From Planctomycetota bacterium (GTDB lineage Bacteria; Planctomycetota; PUPC01; JACPCR01), in assembly GCA_030740295.1 (NCBI GenBank), contig JASLXP010001205.1:1-10758 (forward strand): a stretch of DNA of 10,758 bases, in the 5' to 3' direction. The notes below the pieces were generated by a model, which was not told the origin of the DNA, made no database searches, and was given only the letters and a program-made list of their open reading frames with translations. A program made the position numbers and the translations under genes. Below are positions 7,287 to 10,758 of this stretch, in pieces (position 1 is the first letter of the stretch; each line of letters starts with the position of its first letter).

Positions 7287-8963
7287 CTATTTATCCGGTG
7301 GATTCGCTTCCTCAGAATCGAGATCTTTTTCGCCCCCTCTGAGAAGCTTGTCCACACCGGTTTTGTTTTCGGTTTCCATATTCATAAGGCGCTCGATGCG
7401 ATCCATGGCCTCGCCCTGGCGCAGCAAGATCTTTCTCAGCATGGCCTGAGGAGACAGCAGACGAACTTCAACCGACCTGGATTCCGTCAGGTTGGTTTCA
7501 GGCGTTTTCTGGTCGTGGGCTATGAGGACGAAACGAATCACATCCCCGACCGCGAATTTCAACGGAAGAAGGTCCCAATGCCGGTCTGTGACGTCGATGG
7601 CCCTCTGGCCTTCGGCATCGTACCAATCGATTTCCACTGGGTTGATTTCTTCCTGGTCGATTACCTTGGCATAGCGAAGAGCAATCCTGCCCACACCAAA
7701 ATCATCGGACGCTTTGAATTCCAGGGGGATGATGCTGCGCGGCGTGGCTTCCATCTGAAACTCAGGTCGGGTAATACTGATTCCAGGGGGCGCGTCTTCG
7801 AGCGGGGTAATGGTGTGAAGAACGGGCTCCGGGTTTGTCAGCCGGCGGCCCTCGATAGAGTGGGCGTCCACGAGTTTGAAAAAATACTTTTCCTGAGCCT
7901 TTACCGTGCGTTCAAGAGTGAAACTGTCGCCCTCATCAATGCCGACAGGAACATCTTCTCCGCCCTCGATGCTCAGAGTCACCGCATCGACCGGTTTGTT
8001 CGTCTTTACATCAAACCGCAGCTTCGTTCCGACAAGGGCCCGAACGTCACCGAGCTCCGTAGTCCTTGGGGCCTGGTGCGTGTATGGGGGAAAGCGCATC
8101 GCTATCTTGATTTCTGACACCCGCGGCAATTCTGTCACGCCCAGTTTATGAACCGGGCTCACGGCATCGCCGATCCGAAAAAAGTATTGCCAGTCCCTAG
8201 TGACCGGGTCGAGTTTGAACGCGAAACGATTGCCTTCGCCTCGTTCCACCTCATAGACATGACGCTGCTGGGTCTCCGGCTCGATGAGCACGATGTGGCC
8301 AAAGCCGGGAATGCGCCCAGCCGCGGTCGCAGCGAACTCAATCATTTCACCCCGTGCGACAGTCAAGTCACCGGGCAGCACCTCTGGAATACGCGTGAGG
8401 GTGGGATACTTGACCTCGCCAAGAAGCAGGCGCTTGAAGAATGCGTCCACGTAGTCCGGGAACTTGTAGGACGAAAGCCCGAATGCCAACCCGACACCCA
8501 CCGCAATCAGCGCGGCTTTCTTCATCCGCGCAACCGGCAGGATATCTCCGAACGACATCGTGCGAGTGGACTGGGTCGTCTGCTCTTCGACGACATCCAT
8601 CATTCCTCTCGATTGCTGGTAGATCGGGTTCTCTCGCATCCGATGAAACTGGACGGTTGAAATGAGCCTTGCCCCAAGTTCCGGATGTTTGCGCTCCAAC
8701 TGCAGCGCAATCTCGTCATCGGATGCGCGGTGCAGGAAGCGACGGATGTGCTTGAACGCTACCACCGCCAGCACGACGGCCGGCGTCATGATCATCAGAA
8801 TCCGATACTGTTTCGGCAGATTGAACTGCCAGTCAATCACAAACGAGACCGTCCCAAGCGCGACCGTCCAGACCGCCAATGAGCAGACAGCGATCAGAAA
8901 GGCCAGGAGGTTCTGCCGCATTCGAACCTGCTGAATCCGATGTTCAAGATCTTGGTAGGGCAT
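7287..8963 (-). CDS. DUF4175-like membrane protein with Ig-like periplasmic domains
   Basis: This 558-residue protein opens with an amphipathic helix (1-16), two membrane segments (about 18-43 and 53-72), a short loop domain and a third membrane segment (about 148-165). The loop contains ALQLERKHPELGARLISTVQF (86-106), which matches the 'Glu-x-x-x-Pro-Glu-Leu-x-x-Arg-Leu' signature I associate with DUF4175 / TIGR02302-like proteins. After the third helix come about 330 residues of beta-rich sequence with Ig-like strands: LPGDLTVARGEMIEF near 196-210, FPPYTHQAP near 291-299, and KASDDFGVGRIALRY near 417-431, typical of repeated extracytoplasmic sandwiches. The C-terminus (503-530) turns helical and ends in a charged tail. 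It is the first gene of the minus-strand operon. I infer an envelope anchor. The family name comes from motif memory and needs a profile search. No SD precedes the ATG. Confidence 0.85.
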   Translation of the reverse strand: MPYQDLEHRIQQVRMRQNLLAFLIAVCSLAVWTVALGTVSFVIDWQFNLPKQYRILMIMTPAVVLAVVAFKHIRRFLHRASDDEIALQLERKHPELGARLISTVQFHRMRENPIYQQSRGMMDVVEEQTTQSTRTMSFGDILPVARMKKAALIAVGVGLAFGLSSYKFPDYVDAFFKRLLLGEVKYPTLTRIPEVLPGDLTVARGEMIEFAATAAGRIPGFGHIVLIEPETQQRHVYEVERGEGNRFAFKLDPVTRDWQYFFRIGDAVSPVHKLGVTELPRVSEIKIAMRFPPYTHQAPRTTELGDVRALVGTKLRFDVKTNKPVDAVTLSIEGGEDVPVGIDEGDSFTLERTVKAQEKYFFKLVDAHSIEGRRLTNPEPVLHTITPLEDAPPGISITRPEFQMEATPRSIIPLEFKASDDFGVGRIALRYAKVIDQEEINPVEIDWYDAEGQRAIDVTDRHWDLLPLKFAVGDVIRFVLIAHDQKTPETNLTESRSVEVRLLSPQAMLRKILLRQGEAMDRIERLMNMETENKTGVDKLLRGGEKDLDSEEANPPDK

Positions 8964-9005
8964 GAATCTGGTAAGGAGAAATGAAGTTGCTTATTCTATC
9001 CGTGA

Positions 9006-9017
9006 TGAACACGTTCA
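9006..9017. promoter_or_regulatory. Short inverted repeat upstream of the operon, possible operator
   Basis: TGAAC-AC-GTTCA is a perfect 5-bp inverted repeat 43-54 bp upstream of the membrane-protein start at 8963. A TAGAAT hexamer on the minus strand (8993-8998) lies between it and the gene and could serve as a -10 element, but no convincing -35 is present 17 bp further out. A 5-bp palindrome can arise by chance. Confidence 0.2.
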
Positions 9018-9180
9018 GGCTAACTGGTTTGGGATGCATATCGGTCCTCTGGCCGGTCAGGTCATGGACATGGGATTCTTCGCTCTTGTTACCCAGTACC
9101 ACAACGCCCTTTACAGCTTCAATCAATAAGATAAAACTTCTAACGCACTCTCGAATCGACCGTCCGCTTAACAAGAGTAA

Positions 9181-9195
9181 TTGCGCGCCGCGCAA
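9181..9195. promoter_or_regulatory. 15-bp palindrome upstream of the second oxidoreductase, possible operator
   Basis: TTGCGCG-C-CGCGCAA is a perfect 7-bp inverted repeat with one central base. It ends 30 bp before the ATG at 9226 in the divergent intergenic region, the usual place for a repressor site. If translation began at the TTG at 9181 the repeat would be coding, but the protein family evidence favours 9226. The symmetry and GC content stand out in an otherwise AT-rich stretch. No cognate regulator gene is in view. Confidence 0.4.
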
Positions 9196-9225
9196 AAACT
9201 CAGAAGAAACCATTACTCATTACGC

Positions 9226-10272
9226 ATGCATGTCGGACTCATAGGCGCCAGCAGCTTTGGCCAGAATCACCTCCGGGCTTACCAGGAAAGCTCTCACATC
9301 TCCGCGATTTCTCTGGCTGGCCGGAACTTGGAAAAGCTCAGAACACTTCAAGCGGAACATTCAAAGGTTCGAAGCATCACGAACAACTTCGAGGATTTCT
9401 TTGCTGACAGCGAAATCGGAATCATCGATATTGTCCTGCCTCACGATATGCACCTGCCGGTCGCGGTGGCAGCCATGGAAAACGGCAAGCACGTCATTTG
9501 CGAGAAGCCTCCGGCCCGCACCATGGACGAGGCACTGACCATGCTGGAGGCGAGCCGTGAGCATCAGGTTCGCTACTTCGTCATCATGAACCAGCTCTAC
9601 AACCCGGTGCATCGAAAAATTCGTGAGGTCATTGACAAGGGAGCGATTGGCCAGCCTTTCCTGGCCTTCGAGTATGGCTTGCACCACGTTGGAGTCATGA
9701 CCGATCAGAACAACTGGCGGGCCACGAAGGAGCAATGTGGAGGTGGTCCGATGATCGATGGCGGGTTCCATCAGATCTATCGGCATCTCTTTTTCCTTGA
9801 GAGCTACGGCCGACCGGCCTGGGTGACGGGGGTCGCGGATCAGATCGCCATCGATATTCCTGAAAAAGGTGAGGATTTCGTCACCATGACGATTGGGTTT
9901 GACAGCGGCATCAAGGTGCAAGTAACCCGCGCTTTTGCTGTTCCCTTCTCACCCCCGCATGGCCCTTGCGCGATCTGTGGCACCGAAGGCACTATTGTTC
10001 TTGATGGCAAGGAAGACACCCCGTTCCGGATTATGGATAAAGAGGGCGACCATTGGATTCCAGTAGGTGAAGGCCCCCGTTCATACAATGAGACGATTCC
10101 GCCGTGTATTCACGACTATCTGGAATGCCTCATGGAAGGAGAAGAACCGGAACCTGGGCTGCCGATGGCGTATCGTACTCTTGAAATAATTGAGGCATCG
10201 ATTACAAGCAGTCGTCTGGGAGAGCGGATCCATCTGAGATCAGATCCGCTGGCAAGAGAAGGAGGCAATTGA
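9226..10272 (+). CDS. Gfo/Idh/MocA family NAD(P)-dependent oxidoreductase (second copy)
   Basis: This 348-residue cytoplasmic dehydrogenase of the sugar/inositol oxidoreductase type has a near-canonical nucleotide loop, GLIGASSFGQNH (residues 4-15). E-K-P is at 93-95 (Lys94), and GGGPMIDGGFHQIY at 172-185 provides Asp178 and His182. A later GTEGTIVLDG stretch (253-262) is the usual C-terminal-domain strand pair. The frame is open back to a TTG at 9181, but I chose the ATG at 9226 because the first strand of the Rossmann fold begins right after it and the upstream residues (Arg/Lys-rich) look non-coding. No SD precedes it. It differs clearly from the gene at 70-1062, so the two are paralogues at family level, not a recent duplication. 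Its stop overlaps an ATG at 10272 as TGATG. The substrate is unknown. Confidence 0.92.
   Translation: MHVGLIGASSFGQNHLRAYQESSHISAISLAGRNLEKLRTLQAEHSKVRSITNNFEDFFADSEIGIIDIVLPHDMHLPVAVAAMENGKHVICEKPPARTMDEALTMLEASREHQVRYFVIMNQLYNPVHRKIREVIDKGAIGQPFLAFEYGLHHVGVMTDQNNWRATKEQCGGGPMIDGGFHQIYRHLFFLESYGRPAWVTGVADQIAIDIPEKGEDFVTMTIGFDSGIKVQVTRAFAVPFSPPHGPCAICGTEGTIVLDGKEDTPFRIMDKEGDHWIPVGEGPRSYNETIPPCIHDYLECLMEGEEPEPGLPMAYRTLEIIEASITSSRLGERIHLRSDPLAREGGN
10259..10265 (+). promoter_or_regulatory. Strong Shine-Dalgarno sequence
   Basis: AAGGAGG lies six bases before the ATG at 10272, the ideal spacing. It is the strongest ribosome-binding site in the window, yet it sits inside the end of the oxidoreductase gene and leads into only seven codons. 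This implies that ribosomes load here for the downstream gene, or did so before a stop arose. Confidence 0.6.
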
Positions 10273-10295
10273 TGACACAGGGCCGATTTCCGTAA
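10272..10295 (+). CDS. Seven-codon ORF (leader peptide or detached gene start)
   Basis: ATG at 10272 overlaps the oxidoreductase stop by one base (TGATG) and follows a perfect SD. The frame encodes MTQGRFP and stops at TAA 10293-10295. The same frame reopens and reaches the ATG at 10314 of the next gene, 14 codons after the first ATG. It could be a translational-coupling leader that delivers ribosomes to the downstream start, which has no SD. It could also be the original N-terminus of that gene cut off by a nonsense change. Confidence 0.35.
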   Translation: MTQGRFP

Positions 10296-10313
10296 CCTCG
10301 TCTTCAGCATCCC

Positions 10314-10758
10314 ATGGCCAGCGAACTCGACACAGCATTCCTCAAGGAAATCCTCAAACGGGGACTGGTAACTGAATATCAGGTAGACCAGGCCCGAAAG
10401 ACTTTCCAGACCTTGGAAAAGCAGGGCACTGCCGGATCCGTGCCTCAGGTTTTCATTCAATTGAGATTCCTGAAACCGGACCAAGTTCACTCCATCCTGG
10501 GTGAACTGAAGTCATCATCTGAGCCTTCGTTATCTGTACCCTCGCTATCCGAACCGTCCCTGTCCGTACCTTCTCTGTCGGAGCCTTCGTTATCGGAACC
10601 TTCTCTGTCGGAGCCTTCGCTGTCTGAGCCCTCGTTATCTGAGCCTGCCCTATCGGAACCGTCCCTGTCCGAACCTTCTTTAACAGAGCCTGCGTTGGCC
10701 GAGCCATCGTTATCCGATCCTTCCCTAGCCGATCCTGCACCGCAGCCGGTCGCAGTTC
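10314..10758 (+). CDS. Partial protein: helical N-terminal domain plus SLSEP pentapeptide repeats
   Basis: The gene runs off the right edge; 148 residues are visible. Residues 1-65 form a small helical domain with two similar 'x-x-L-x-x-G/F-L-x-x-x-Q-V' halves: LKRGLVTEYQVDQA at 14-27 and LRFLKPDQVHSIL at 50-62. This resembles the N-terminal helical module (MshEN-like) that I recall on type II secretion ATPases and on some planctomycete Ser/Thr kinases. Residues 69-143 are 15 tandem pentapeptides of the form SEPSL, a likely flexible, unstructured linker. A Pro/Gln segment follows at the edge. The start is the first ATG after an in-frame TAA at 10293; no SD lies directly before it. The enzymatic part, if any, is beyond the window, so I do not assign a function. 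Confidence 0.8.
   Translation, partial: MASELDTAFLKEILKRGLVTEYQVDQARKTFQTLEKQGTAGSVPQVFIQLRFLKPDQVHSILGELKSSSEPSLSVPSLSEPSLSVPSLSEPSLSEPSLSEPSLSEPSLSEPALSEPSLSEPSLTEPALAEPSLSDPSLADPAPQPVAV
10518..10742 (+). repeat. 15-bp tandem repeat encoding 15 SEPSL-type pentapeptides
   Basis: Fifteen consecutive 15-bp units encode, in order, mostly SEPSL with the variants SVPSL (units 2 and 4), SEPAL (9), TEPAL (12), AEPSL (13), SDPSL (14) and ADPAP (15). Pro is kept at position 3 of every unit and Leu at position 5 of all but the last. Ser and Leu codons vary freely between units (TCG/TCC/TCT, TTA/CTA/CTG). Confidence 0.9.

Noticed and set aside
6340..7449. 369-codon plus-strand open frame, Leu/Phe-rich and membrane-protein-like
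   Set aside because: It is antisense to the coiled-coil gene. Gln CAG reads as CTG (Leu), Glu GAG as CTC (Leu) and GAA as TTC (Phe), so hydrophobic frames without stops appear automatically. It has no SD and no family resemblance, and it runs into the neighbouring gene.
9110..9137. Promoter-like TTTACA and TAAGAT upstream of the second oxidoreductase
   Set aside because: The two hexamers are 11 bp apart, too close for a sigma-70 promoter, and better-spaced partners score poorly.
9181..9225. N-terminal extension of the second oxidoreductase from TTG 9181
   Set aside because: The 15 extra residues are basic and precede the first Rossmann strand, where family members normally begin. The stretch also contains the perfect palindrome, which fits an operator better.
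8981..9244. 87-codon plus-strand ORF with AAGGAG just upstream
   Set aside because: The SD-like AAGGAG (8973-8978) is only two bases from the ATG, too close to work. The peptide has no recognisable domain and overlaps the oxidoreductase start in another frame.
10453..10740. 95-codon minus-strand ORF with regular Thr/Lys/Ala repeats
   Set aside because: It is the reverse complement of the SEPSL repeat array. Any 15-bp tandem repeat without stops gives repetitive frames on the other strand.

Overview
The window looks like chromosomal DNA from a free-living, moderately GC-rich bacterium of the Planctomycetota/Verrucomicrobiota/Lentisphaerota type. The assignment is an inference. It rests on an FHA-Ser/Thr kinase-receiver fusion, two Gfo/Idh/MocA sugar-type oxidoreductases, a secreted prenyltransferase/squalene-oxidase-repeat protein, a DUF4175-like membrane protein beside a very large Gln/Glu coiled-coil protein, and the near absence of Shine-Dalgarno (SD) sequences. 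There is no rRNA, tRNA, CRISPR array or transposase, and no gene diagnostic of a phylum.

Layout: (1) 70-1062 (+), a Gfo/Idh/MocA oxidoreductase with an unusual nucleotide-binding loop. (2) 1240-2832 (+), an FHA / Ser-Thr kinase / response-regulator receiver protein; its stop codon lies inside a perfect inverted repeat that fills the convergent junction. (3) 8963-2854 (-), three co-directional genes with gaps of 44 and 33 bp. In transcription order they are a three-helix membrane protein with Ig-like periplasmic domains, a 1121-residue secreted coiled-coil protein extremely rich in Gln and Glu, and a secreted alpha/alpha-toroid repeat protein. (4) 9226-10272 (+), a second Gfo/Idh/MocA oxidoreductase, divergent from the operon. 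(5) 10314 to the window edge (+), the start of a protein with an N-terminal helical domain and at least 15 tandem SLSEP-type pentapeptides. A strong SD and a 7-codon ORF precede it in the same frame, separated from it by a TAA.

The best candidate for an undescribed system is the minus-strand operon. All three products carry export or membrane signals. The first two together resemble a single long polypeptide known elsewhere (membrane and Ig-like part followed by a low-complexity Gln/Glu part), here apparently divided between two genes. I infer a cell-envelope scaffold or stress module, with the membrane protein as anchor, the coiled-coil protein as a long periplasmic spacer and the toroid protein as a binding partner. 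No partner ATPase (MoxR), DUF58 or VWA gene is in the window. The kinase-receiver gene converges on this operon, but nothing in the sequence proves a functional link.

The second point of interest is the 10259-10314 junction. A perfect SD and a start codon overlapping the oxidoreductase stop lead into only seven codons before a stop, with the real gene continuing in the same frame 18 bases later. This is either a translational-coupling leader or a nonsense mutation or sequence error that removes the original start.
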